Positions 1 through 8,055 of a stretch of 44,731 nucleotides of DNA are shown in pieces. The notes beneath the pieces are model-generated. The model was not told where the DNA came from. It saw nothing but the letters and a program-made list of their open reading frames with translations, and ran no database searches. The position numbers were made by a program, and so were the translations under genes. Positions within the stretch are counted from its first letter, which is position 1. Each line of letters opens with the position of its first letter. Origin of the DNA: Opitutales bacterium (GTDB lineage: Bacteria > Verrucomicrobiota > Verrucomicrobiia > Opitutales > JABSRG01); NCBI GenBank assembly GCA_028280845.1, contig JANQKZ010000054.1, forward strand, positions 1 to 44,731, read 5' to 3'.

Positions 1-84
1 GGAGATCGGAAGTCGGAAGTCGGAGGTCGGAAGGCGGAGGTCGGAAGGCGGAGGTCGGAAGGCGGAGGTCGGAGGTCGGAAGGC
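1..84. repeat. Heptanucleotide tandem repeat (GGARGKC-type), 12 units
   Basis: Twelve uninterrupted 7-base units fill the first 84 bases. The units are variants of GGAGGTC, GGAAGTC and GGAAGGC, with the alternation GGAGGTC/GGAAGGC forming a 14-base higher-order period. The array probably begins upstream of the window. Seven is not a multiple of three and no ORF runs through it, so it is not a coding repeat. It lies beyond the 3' end of the minus-strand permease gene. Bases 85-145 that follow show nothing recognisable. Confidence 0.9.
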
Positions 85-145
85 GGAAACTGGTAATCAA
101 TAGTCTGACTGCGGAGTCCTGTCTCCGGGGCCTGATTTCCGGGCT

Positions 146-2626
146 TTAATCTTCGCGAAGGGCGACCATGGGATCTACCTTTGCAGCCCTGAAGGCGGGA
201 ATGCCAGAAGCCAACAGGCATGCCGCGAGAATCGTCCCGATCACGACCCCGTAGGAGACCCAACCCATTGGCAGTTCATTGACGCGAAGGGCTTGTTGTA
301 GAAACTGGGTAAGGATCAAATAGCCAGTGAGTATACCTAAGAGGGCCCCTGGAATAATTTGCCAAAAGACGGGCTTAATCACGTGACCAAGGATGTGCCT
401 GAGTTGAGCCCCCAGGGCCATGCGAACTCCAAATTCCCGCGTGCGCAAGTTCGCTCCAAAATTCACTACGGAGTACAAACCGGCAAAGGCAAGGAAGAGG
501 GAAACCCCTCCAAAAACAGAAAAGATATTGGTCAGCAGAGAGAAGCCACTCTGCTGAAGGGCCACGACGTCCCCTATCGTTTGAACAGGAGTCTTGGGTG
601 AGTTGTTGGGGTCCAGTTCACGGAGTATCGCCTCAATTGCCGGTATGTGGCGATGCATATCTCCGTGACCCCGCATGACAAATTGCTGGTTCCGATCCAG
701 GATCTGGGTAGAAGGAATAAACAGCTCCCCTTCCAAAGGTGTCTCTCCAAGAACTGGTTCGGGTTCAAGATCCGGCACAACCCCAATGACGGTCATCCAG
801 GTATCATTGGGGGAGAAGACCCCTCTCCATCGCTGGGGTACCGCTTGGGGATCGGGCGACTGGATTTGCTTGCCCAAGGCAGATTCCCCTGGCCAGAACC
901 GCTCAGCTAAACTTCGACTCACCAGGCATACGGCCAGCCCGTCCTCCACGTCGGTATCACGGAAATTTCTGCCTTCAATCATCTGAATACCCAATACAGG
1001 GAGATAGTCCGGCGAAATGATGTGAGTCAGGGCTCGCTGGGGTTGTTGGTCGGCCTCGGTGGGTTGGTCTCCTATGTTGAGAACTCGAAAAGGAGGATTG
1101 ATGACGTTAAAGGAATTGGTGGTGCCAACCAGGTCGATTCCATCAATGGTTTCTGCCCTCTCTTTGAATCGCCGTGCAAACTGATCGACCTCTACTTTAG
1201 TCGCGTAGCCGAAAGACGTGTTGGTTCGCATATGCACGGTTAGGACTGCGTCCTCATCAAAGGGCCGACGACTTTCCCGTAGGGTGATCAGGGCCATGAT
1301 CATGACAACAGCGGTCAAGAGGAGCGAAGCCGATAGTCCAATTTGAAAAGTAGTCAGGAGATTTGCCAAACGGCCAAGATAAAGCCCAGATGAAGTCCGG
1401 CTGTCGTCCTTTAGGACATGCATACAATCGACACTGGAAGCACGCAAAGCAGGCAGCAGGCTGGAGCCTATGGTCGCCAAAATCATAAAACCTGCCGTTC
1501 CCAGCCAAATAGGCCATTCTATACGCATATGCCACCAGTACGGTTGAAAAGGATTTATTTCATAAAATCGCCATATGAGATGAATCCCAATCTTTGCCAG
1601 CGCAAACCCCACCCAGACTCCGAAAAAGCATATCATGAAACCGTCCGTCATCACCTGGCGGATCAGGGCGCTGCGATCGGCTCCCAAAGCTGTTCGCAGA
1701 GCGAGTTCTCGGGACCGCTTAGCGGTCTGGGCCATGACGAGGTTGGAGACATTCGCGCATGAAATGGTTAGCACCATCACGGCAAACGCCAACATAATCC
1801 AGAGGAGGCGGTTCTGCTGCTCACTGACAAAGGCTTCATTAAAGCTCTGAAAATCGGAGCTCACCCGACGCTCGCCAATTTCGGGATGCCGCTCTGCAAA
1901 GCGGGCTAGAATTCCGTCGACCTCCGTTTGAGCTGTTTCTTTATCCACACCGGTGGCGAGAATGCCCATCACATTGACTTGGGGTTGGGCACTCCAGGGT
2001 CTTCCCATCCATTGATCCCATTGGGCAGGTAACCACAGGTCATGGGTTGACGGGAAATGGAAACCTTCTGGCATGATTCCGGAGATGGTGAAAGCGTTTC
2101 CATTTAAAATGACGGATTCCCCGATTACACTTTGGCTTCTTCCATAATGGCGTTCCCACATCCTGTATGAGATAATTGCCTTCGGCGCTGCTTCCAGGCT
2201 CAGGTCCTCCGGCGAAAACGGAGCGCCTAAGAATGGCATGACTCCTGTGATGGAAAAAAACTCGGGCTCTACCCTGGCAGCTATCACCCGTTGCGCCAAT
2301 TCGGATCCATCTGGGTTGCTAAAACCCGGAAACCAGTTTTGAGACAAAGTCAGGTATTCGAAACTCGAGGCTTCCTCCGCCACGGCCTGGGCTTCAACCA
2401 GTCTGTAGGCGACTTGGGAGCGGGGTCCTTGCTCCAAGTCGTTCAACCTCAGGACCTGCAGATCTTTGCCGACAATTGCCGTAGGCTGACTCCACAGGAT
2501 CCCATTGAGCTGGGTTAGCATGGTGATGGTTAAGGCCAGACCGATGCCCATTACAAGGATAGCCAATGTGGAGGTGGACCAATTCTTTTGCAGGATCCGA
2601 AGGCTGAGGCGCAGGTGTGCAAGCAT
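146..2626 (-). CDS. MacB/FtsX-like ABC transporter permease, duplicated orphan type
   Basis: Inner-membrane permease of 826 residues with two MacB/FtsX-type halves. An N-terminal hydrophobic segment (about residues 18-45) is followed by a periplasmic MacB_PCD-like domain. A first FtsX block then has membrane segments near 275-300, 330-350, 375-395 and 425-450. A second periplasmic domain precedes a C-terminal FtsX block whose segments lie near 685-710, 750-775 and 785-805. The signature ANVSNLVMAQTAKRSREL and the C-terminal RTREFGVRMALGA are typical of the family. The duplicated layout matches permeases described as acidobacterial duplicated orphan permeases, which lack an adjacent ATPase; none lies next to it here. 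The substrate is unknown. The start is the only plausible one before the first hydrophobic segment; no Shine-Dalgarno is visible upstream. Confidence 0.85.
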   Translation of the reverse strand: MLAHLRLSLRILQKNWSTSTLAILVMGIGLALTITMLTQLNGILWSQPTAIVGKDLQVLRLNDLEQGPRSQVAYRLVEAQAVAEEASSFEYLTLSQNWFPGFSNPDGSELAQRVIAARVEPEFFSITGVMPFLGAPFSPEDLSLEAAPKAIISYRMWERHYGRSQSVIGESVILNGNAFTISGIMPEGFHFPSTHDLWLPAQWDQWMGRPWSAQPQVNVMGILATGVDKETAQTEVDGILARFAERHPEIGERRVSSDFQSFNEAFVSEQQNRLLWIMLAFAVMVLTISCANVSNLVMAQTAKRSRELALRTALGADRSALIRQVMTDGFMICFFGVWVGFALAKIGIHLIWRFYEINPFQPYWWHMRIEWPIWLGTAGFMILATIGSSLLPALRASSVDCMHVLKDDSRTSSGLYLGRLANLLTTFQIGLSASLLLTAVVMIMALITLRESRRPFDEDAVLTVHMRTNTSFGYATKVEVDQFARRFKERAETIDGIDLVGTTNSFNVINPPFRVLNIGDQPTEADQQPQRALTHIISPDYLPVLGIQMIEGRNFRDTDVEDGLAVCLVSRSLAERFWPGESALGKQIQSPDPQAVPQRWRGVFSPNDTWMTVIGVVPDLEPEPVLGETPLEGELFIPSTQILDRNQQFVMRGHGDMHRHIPAIEAILRELDPNNSPKTPVQTIGDVVALQQSGFSLLTNIFSVFGGVSLFLAFAGLYSVVNFGANLRTREFGVRMALGAQLRHILGHVIKPVFWQIIPGALLGILTGYLILTQFLQQALRVNELPMGWVSYGVVIGTILAACLLASGIPAFRAAKVDPMVALRED

Positions 2627-2775
2627 AGTCGTAGAGGGAGTGTGAAGATTGGGCTGAGGTCGGTTCAGAGGTTTAGAGTAACGTTATTCTAATTAGTTCC
2701 CTTTCGATTGATCGACCTTACTTGACAGAAATCCTGTCCTGCTGAACCATCCGGGCCTGGATACCCCCGTAATCT

Positions 2776-2796
2776 TTTTAATCTTCCGGATTAAAA
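2776..2796. other. AT-rich hairpin in the gap between two minus-strand genes
   Basis: TTTTAATC, a five-base loop and GATTAAAA form a perfect 8-bp stem. It lies 30 bases past the stop of the ankyrin-type gene, so it could stop transcription of that gene, but the stem is AT-rich and no clean T-run follows on the minus strand. A short near-palindrome (CCAGGAGTCCTGG) lies just beside it at about 2808-2820. Confidence 0.35.
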
Positions 2797-2825
2797 GTGC
2801 TCCAGGATCCAGGAGTCCTGGGGGT

Positions 2826-3716
2826 CTAAGTGGAGGGTCCCGATCGGGCGGACAATTGCCTGAGGCGGAGAGCAAGGGGTCCGCACCGGATGATGGTGAA
2901 GAGGGGCAACAGTTTGAAGAAGCCGAGGGCGATAGCCCAGCCCCAGTCCGTAAATTCATCCACGATCTCTCCGGCGAGCTGGCGGGTGAAGAGGAAAAGA
3001 ACGAGGGAGCCTGAGACAAAGATGAGCAGACTGAGGCTGATGAGGAGGCGACTCCGACTGTATTGCAGTTTGAGCAAGATCCAGTGGATGGCGTAGCCGA
3101 TTCCCAGAAAGCAAAGACTGAAGATGGCGGCCTCGGTGAGCCATTGATAGGGATAGTTTCGCTTCGCCCCATATTGTTTCAGCAGGGCTTTCATTTCTGG
3201 AGACTCCGCCTGGTCTAAACAACTTCTGCCATTTTTGATGGCACCGTTTGGGTTGGCTCCCGCCACCAGGAGGATCTCTGCTCCTACGGTGTGGTCCGAT
3301 TTCACAAATTCATGGAGTACCCGGTCTAGAATACCGGGTGGGACCGTAACCTGATCCAGTATCCACTGCATGAGTTCCATGTGGTCCGGACCTGCTTCAG
3401 ACAGGAAGGGGGATAGCTTTGAGATGGGGTGCTCAAAGTAACTATTGGGGTTTAAAGGATATCCGAATTCCACGAGAACTTTAAAGGGTTCCAGCTTCCC
3501 TTCATATAGTGCCACCCAGGCGGGAGTTTCGTAGGATTCACCGTCGGTCGCTTCCAACAACGTCGGGTCTTCCTCAAGCAATTGGCGGACGGAGGCGGGA
3601 TCGCCTTCCCTAATGGATTCGAAAATAGACCGATATTCCGCTTGCCCGTTTAATGCCCCCAGAAGGAGACACCAGATCATTGGAGTGGGCGGATGTCTGG
3701 TGAACAGGGAGTGCAT
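2826..3716 (-). CDS. Ankyrin-repeat-like exported/membrane protein
   Basis: Protein of 296 residues from the chosen start. A short N-terminal hydrophobic stretch ending in GQA looks like a signal peptide. Residues of roughly 28-190 form degenerate ankyrin-type helix pairs (for example EGDPASVRQLLEEDPTLLEA and GAEILLVAGANPNGA). The C-terminal third has three hydrophobic segments, so the repeats probably sit on one side of the inner membrane with a membrane anchor behind them. Ankyrin repeats mediate protein binding; the partner is unknown. An in-frame ATG eight codons upstream (3740) is possible. I prefer 3716 because it sits after a pyrimidine-rich stretch like those before other starts here. 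Monocistronic, with 124-bp and 199-bp flanks. Confidence 0.7.
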   Translation of the reverse strand: MHSLFTRHPPTPMIWCLLLGALNGQAEYRSIFESIREGDPASVRQLLEEDPTLLEATDGESYETPAWVALYEGKLEPFKVLVEFGYPLNPNSYFEHPISKLSPFLSEAGPDHMELMQWILDQVTVPPGILDRVLHEFVKSDHTVGAEILLVAGANPNGAIKNGRSCLDQAESPEMKALLKQYGAKRNYPYQWLTEAAIFSLCFLGIGYAIHWILLKLQYSRSRLLISLSLLIFVSGSLVLFLFTRQLAGEIVDEFTDWGWAIALGFFKLLPLFTIIRCGPLALRLRQLSARSGPST

Positions 3717-3865
3717 TGTGAGAGGGTTGGAAAAGGCCATTTTCTAGAAAACGCTCTGCTCGTGCAAACTTGTGCCATGGATCGTCCATGTTTGTCCAGA
3801 AATCGTCTTTGGATTAGCCTTTTGGTCTCCTGCTCTAAAACGGGGACTTTAAGCAACCGAGTCAG

Positions 3866-5077
3866 TCATGCACTATCCTGAGGAGGAGTAGGTCGAGCGC
3901 TCCAGAAGAGGATGATGGCGATGAATGTGAGGATCAGGGAGAGATAGAGGGCAGGGGTATACGAACCGGTCTGGTCGAAAAGGGCGCCGAAGAGGGCGGG
4001 GCCGGTCAGTGCCCCCATTCCATAGCTGGTATAGAGCAGACCAAGGTTGGACCCGAGATTCCGGTTTCCGTAGAATTCGGCGGCGAGCGGACTGTAGTTG
4101 ACGAGGAGGGTGCCAAAGCAGGCCCCAAAGAGAATCCCCATGATGAAGTAGCGCCACCCGCCTTCTAATGGGAGCAGCATGAAGAGGCAAAGCAGGCTGA
4201 AAATTGCGCAGGCTCCGGCGAGGGTCGGCAGGCGCCCGATTTTATCTGCTAAGGCGCCAACGATCGGTCGGCTGAGTCCATTGGCAAGGGCGACCGCGCT
4301 CAAGGTCCAGGCGGCGGCGGTGGCGGACAAGCCGGACAGTTCAGCCATGGGGGCCAGGTGCCCCATCCAGCCGATACCGGCACAGAGGCTCAGGCTCCAA
4401 GCCAGCCAGACTCGAATAAAGCTGGGGGTTCTGATCATTTCCCGGGTCGTGAGTTGAACTGCGGTGGCCGCATCGGGGATTCCCGGCAGGCGGATCTCAT
4501 CCCTGGGCGGACGCACCAGCAGGGCGAGCCCACAGCCGGCGAAAAGGAAGAACGACCCCATGATGAGAAAAGCTTGGCGCCACCCCATCATGGAAATGAG
4601 CCAGTGCTTGAGCGGTGCCAGGATGAGCGCGCCGAGGCCAAATCCGAGAATGACACAACCGGCGGCGAGGCCCCGACGATCGGGAAACCAGCGGACGGCG
4701 GTGGCTGTGGCGGCGATGTAGCTCACCCCGATGCCGAACCCGCAGAATAAGCCGTAAGCCACCATGAGCGACCAGAGGCCGGGCATGAAACTGGCCAGGG
4801 CAAATCCTGCGCCGAAGAGAATGGCACCCCCGAGACAAGCCAGGGTCGGACCAATTTTATCCTGGAAGATGCCGCCCATCCACATCCCCAGGGTATAGGA
4901 GACGAGAATAGCGGAGAAGGGCAGGGAGGCCTGGGCCTGGCTCAAGTCAAATGTATCCCGGATGGCCGGCATGGCGACGCCATAGGAATAGGCGACCCCG
5001 CACAGGAACATGAGGGTAAAGCCGGAACCGACACTGATCAGACCGTTGCGTCGATTGGGTATGGATTCCACATGCAT
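3866..5077 (-). CDS. MFS transporter, OFA (oxalate/formate antiporter-like) family
   Basis: Integral inner-membrane protein of 403 residues with about 12 hydrophobic segments in two halves. MFS signatures include GMWMGGIFQDKIGPTLACLG in the loop between helices 2 and 3 and the equivalent ADKIGRLPTL in the second half. The overall pattern resembles the OFA family, which carries small carboxylates or other organic anions; the substrate cannot be read from sequence. The ORF can open at a TTG (5086). ATG at 5077 is preferred because GGAG lies nine bases upstream, right after the TAA of the PEP carboxylase gene. The 15-bp spacing suggests co-transcription, so a dicarboxylate or monocarboxylate linked to anaplerosis is a reasonable guess for the cargo. 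Confidence 0.8.
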   Translation of the reverse strand: MHVESIPNRRNGLISVGSGFTLMFLCGVAYSYGVAMPAIRDTFDLSQAQASLPFSAILVSYTLGMWMGGIFQDKIGPTLACLGGAILFGAGFALASFMPGLWSLMVAYGLFCGFGIGVSYIAATATAVRWFPDRRGLAAGCVILGFGLGALILAPLKHWLISMMGWRQAFLIMGSFFLFAGCGLALLVRPPRDEIRLPGIPDAATAVQLTTREMIRTPSFIRVWLAWSLSLCAGIGWMGHLAPMAELSGLSATAAAWTLSAVALANGLSRPIVGALADKIGRLPTLAGACAIFSLLCLFMLLPLEGGWRYFIMGILFGACFGTLLVNYSPLAAEFYGNRNLGSNLGLLYTSYGMGALTGPALFGALFDQTGSYTPALYLSLILTFIAIILFWSARPTPPQDSA

Positions 5078-5086
5078 GCGCAGCAA

Positions 5087-5090
5087 CTCC
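5087..5090 (-). promoter_or_regulatory. Shine-Dalgarno of the MFS gene, next to the ppc stop codon
   Basis: On the minus strand the sequence reads TAATCGGAG followed by nine bases and ATG. The TAA is the stop codon of the upstream PEP carboxylase gene and GGAG is the ribosome site. This selects ATG 5077 over TTG 5086, which would touch the GGAG directly, and indicates translational coupling. Confidence 0.6.
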
Positions 5091-5092
5091 GA

Positions 5093-7858
5093 TTACCCGG
5101 TATTCTTCAGGCCGCCTGCGATGGCGTTGGTGAGGAGCAATAGCTTATCCAGCAACTCCGGGGAGGTATCCGGGCTGTCTCTCCAGCGGCGCAAGGTGTC
5201 GATCTGCAGTTCATGCAGGACATTGAGAGCGCTTTGGCGCCGCTGAATGTTTTCCAATTGATTCAAGCGCCGTTGATCGCGGGGTTCATCGAAAAATAAA
5301 TCAATCTCCTCTAGCCCGGCGGCATGATCATGAAGAATGATGGTGAGCAGGGTCTCTGTTTCTTTGGGGTCTGGCACGAGCTCGGCAAAGCGTCGCATAA
5401 TTTGGGTATCGGCATTGAGGAGGTTCGTTTCCGTCTGGATCAAGAGGTAGCGCAGAAAGGGCCAATGTTCAACGGCATCCCGAAGCTGCTGATGGGACTC
5501 GGGAGACTGCGTGCGCAAGGTCTGCAAGGCGGTGCCAAATCCGAACCAACCGGTAAGTCCGAATCGTGACTGGCTCCAGCTGAAGACCCAGGGGATGGCT
5601 CTTAAGTCATTCAGCGTGCGCCGGCCACTTCTGCGCGCCGGGCGAGAGCCGATTTTGGCATGTTCGATTGTATCAATCGGAGTGGCTCCACCATAAAAGG
5701 CAAGGAAGTGGGGATGGTCCACCAAACGGCGGTAATGGGCGTATGCATGTTCGGTCAATTGATCCAGGGCCTCTGCTGGATAGGGGTAGGGAGCAGGCGG
5801 GTGGTGACGGGCCATGGTCTGGAGTGCGGTCCCGGCCAACATCATCTCCAGGTTGTAGGTCGCGGTGACGAGGTTGGCGAATTGTTGAGCGATCGTTTCG
5901 CCCTGCACCGTCATCTTCATCGACCCGCTCATGCTGGAGGGGGGCAGACTTTCGAGAAAGCGATGGTACTTGCCGCCACCGCGGCTGATGGTGCCCCCTC
6001 GTCCGTGGAAAAAGCGTATGCTGATGCCGTGGCGGTCTCCCACTTCAGTCAGTTCTTTTTCAGCTCGGAAAATGCGCCAGCGGCTGGCCAGAACGCCCCC
6101 ATCTTTGTTGCTGTCGCTGTAACCCAACATGACTTCCTGTAATTTGGACTCGGACGCTTCGCGGCGTTCCCGAGTCACCGGGTGGCTTAAGAAGGCATCA
6201 AGGATACGGGGAGCCGCCACCAGGTCATCAATGGTTTCGAAAAGGGGGACGACCTGCAAGCTGCAGCGTAGGAGGCCCACTTCGCGCAGAAACAGGTAGA
6301 CGACGAGAAGGTCGCTGAGGTTTCGAGTCATACTTACAATGAGGGACCCGATGCCCGCCTCCCCATACTGGTCGATGTGTCGCTTGAGAACGCGGAAACA
6401 TGCCAGGACCGCATCTGCCTCGGGCCCGCAGGGAGTATCTGCGACCACGAAGGGGCGGTCCTGCTTGAGCTCGGCCTCAATTAGCTCAAGGCGTCGGGCT
6501 TCGTCCCATGATTCAAAATCGGCTGCGTCATAACCGGCGCTAACCAATAGCTGAGACAGGGCCTTGTCGTGGAATGCGCTGTTTTGCCGCACGTCAAGCT
6601 GAGCCAGAAAGAAGCCGAAGCACTGCACCTGGCGTTCGAGGGGAAACAACACCTCCAGGGCAATTCGCTCGGCCCCGACAGCCTCCAGGGTATCCCGGAG
6701 CACGCTTAACTCAGAAGCAAGCTCATCCGCGGAGTCAAAGCCCCCGGGACTTTCTGCCTGGGTCTGTTCGAGTCGGGTCAGGAGAAGATTGACAAACTGA
6801 CGCCAGGGCTCGTGGGGGTTTCTGGAAAGGGCCGCATCCGCCTGGTCGCCGAGGTGTTTGGCCTGGCGCTCGATGGCGTGGTGCAAATTCGCCGGTACCT
6901 CAACCAGGATGTCGGAGAGACTCAGGCTGGCGCCGAGGTCACGTAACTGATTGCCCAAAAGCCGTAGGGCGGCCCGTCGGTGGCTTCGAAGCGTCTCCCT
7001 GGTGATATCGGCGGTGACCAGGGGGTGACCATCCCGATCTCCACCCACCCAACTCCCAAATCGCAGGCGAGGGTAATGCTCCGGTTGGCGCAGGTGAGCG
7101 GGATCGAAGCCGAATGCCAGCCACGTTTGCCGAAGGCGCTTATCACTCTGGCGAAGGGCGAGTGGAAAGACGCGCTGGAAGTAATACATGACGTTGTTGC
7201 GCTCCGCCGCGAGGGAGGGCTTTTCCAGGAAGTGTTCCCCCGTTCGCCACCAGCGTTCGAGGAGGGTTTTCAGCTCCTCCCGGATGGCATCCTTTTCGGT
7301 CACAGACCACATGGTGTTTTCATTTTTCACCAGCAGCAGGTAGAGCTCCCGGTGCAAATCGAGGATGGTGAAACGCTTGGCTTCGGTTGGATGAGCGGTG
7401 AGGACCGGGATCACCTCGAGCTCGGGTAGCAGGGCGGCCATCGACTCCTCGCCAAGCCCCTGTTCCCGCCAGGCCGCCAGGGTTTCTCCCCACGACCCGC
7501 GTAGAGCTTCGGGCCCACACTGGCTTTCCACCTGGCGTCGAAACTGGGCGGCGGCATTTTCCTCCACCATATTCAAGCTCTGGAATGCCATGCTGAGGGC
7601 CTGAATGAGCTTTTCCTGGGATGCCGGCACTTGTCGCTCTGTTTCCGCCTCAGCCTGGCTGTTCCACGGCAGGGAAGATGCTAAGTCCGATTCTCCCAGC
7701 TCTCCCAGCACGTCGTTGTAGCAACTGAAGAAAAAGCTGAGGTCATCGCGAATTTTCTGAATCCCCTTGGCTTTGAGTTGATCTTTGAGTTCGGGATCGT
7801 TGGTGGGCATGAGCATGACTGAGTCCAATGTCGAGTTAATGCACGAATTAGAAATCAT
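5093..7858 (-). CDS. ppc: Phosphoenolpyruvate carboxylase
   Basis: Cytoplasmic anaplerotic enzyme: PEP + bicarbonate gives oxaloacetate + phosphate. The 921 residues match the family (about 880-930). Diagnostic motifs are present in order: TAHPTEA with the catalytic His at 156, GGDRDGHP, MLGYSDSNKDGG, FHGRGGTISRGGG, and the conserved C-terminal end NTG. It lies upstream of the OFA-like transporter and is divergent from pyruvate carboxylase. The first ATG (7858) is used; ATGs at codons 15 and 17 (7816, 7810) are possible because the first 16 residues are not family-conserved and no clear ribosome site separates the options. No missing key residue was seen. Confidence 0.96.
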   Translation of the reverse strand: MISNSCINSTLDSVMLMPTNDPELKDQLKAKGIQKIRDDLSFFFSCYNDVLGELGESDLASSLPWNSQAEAETERQVPASQEKLIQALSMAFQSLNMVEENAAAQFRRQVESQCGPEALRGSWGETLAAWREQGLGEESMAALLPELEVIPVLTAHPTEAKRFTILDLHRELYLLLVKNENTMWSVTEKDAIREELKTLLERWWRTGEHFLEKPSLAAERNNVMYYFQRVFPLALRQSDKRLRQTWLAFGFDPAHLRQPEHYPRLRFGSWVGGDRDGHPLVTADITRETLRSHRRAALRLLGNQLRDLGASLSLSDILVEVPANLHHAIERQAKHLGDQADAALSRNPHEPWRQFVNLLLTRLEQTQAESPGGFDSADELASELSVLRDTLEAVGAERIALEVLFPLERQVQCFGFFLAQLDVRQNSAFHDKALSQLLVSAGYDAADFESWDEARRLELIEAELKQDRPFVVADTPCGPEADAVLACFRVLKRHIDQYGEAGIGSLIVSMTRNLSDLLVVYLFLREVGLLRCSLQVVPLFETIDDLVAAPRILDAFLSHPVTRERREASESKLQEVMLGYSDSNKDGGVLASRWRIFRAEKELTEVGDRHGISIRFFHGRGGTISRGGGKYHRFLESLPPSSMSGSMKMTVQGETIAQQFANLVTATYNLEMMLAGTALQTMARHHPPAPYPYPAEALDQLTEHAYAHYRRLVDHPHFLAFYGGATPIDTIEHAKIGSRPARRSGRRTLNDLRAIPWVFSWSQSRFGLTGWFGFGTALQTLRTQSPESHQQLRDAVEHWPFLRYLLIQTETNLLNADTQIMRRFAELVPDPKETETLLTIILHDHAAGLEEIDLFFDEPRDQRRLNQLENIQRRQSALNVLHELQIDTLRRWRDSPDTSPELLDKLLLLTNAIAGGLKNTG

Positions 7859-7994
7859 GAATTATTCTTCGTCAATGGGATTAGGAAATCCAGGGAATAT
7901 GCGGGTATTTCCGGGTGAGCGTTTCCTGGTTTGAAGGTGGATAAGCTGGTGAGTGAATCGGAGTGGATTTATAGCCGAGGTTAGGCTGTTGCCG

Positions 7995-8024
7995 TTGACA
8001 GCATTTGCTTTGACCCTTTCTTAT
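7995..8024 (+). promoter_or_regulatory. Candidate sigma70-type promoter for pyruvate carboxylase
   Basis: A perfect TTGACA (7995-8000) is followed after 18 bases by TCTTAT (8019-8024; four of six matches to TATAAT). Transcription would begin near 8031, about 25 bases before ATG 8056. The -10 box overlaps the alternative upstream ATG at 8023, which argues against that start. Confidence 0.5.
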
Positions 8025-8055
8025 GGGCGCCAATCATGTTAGCCTCGATCCACCT

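Noticed and set aside
1..84. Tandem repeat as a CRISPR array
   Set aside because: Units are 7 bases with no spacers; a CRISPR needs repeats of about 25-40 bases separated by unique spacers.
2808..2820. CCAGGAGTCCTGG as a separate operator
   Set aside because: A short palindrome after a gene end with no promoter nearby; more likely part of terminator-like sequence or chance.
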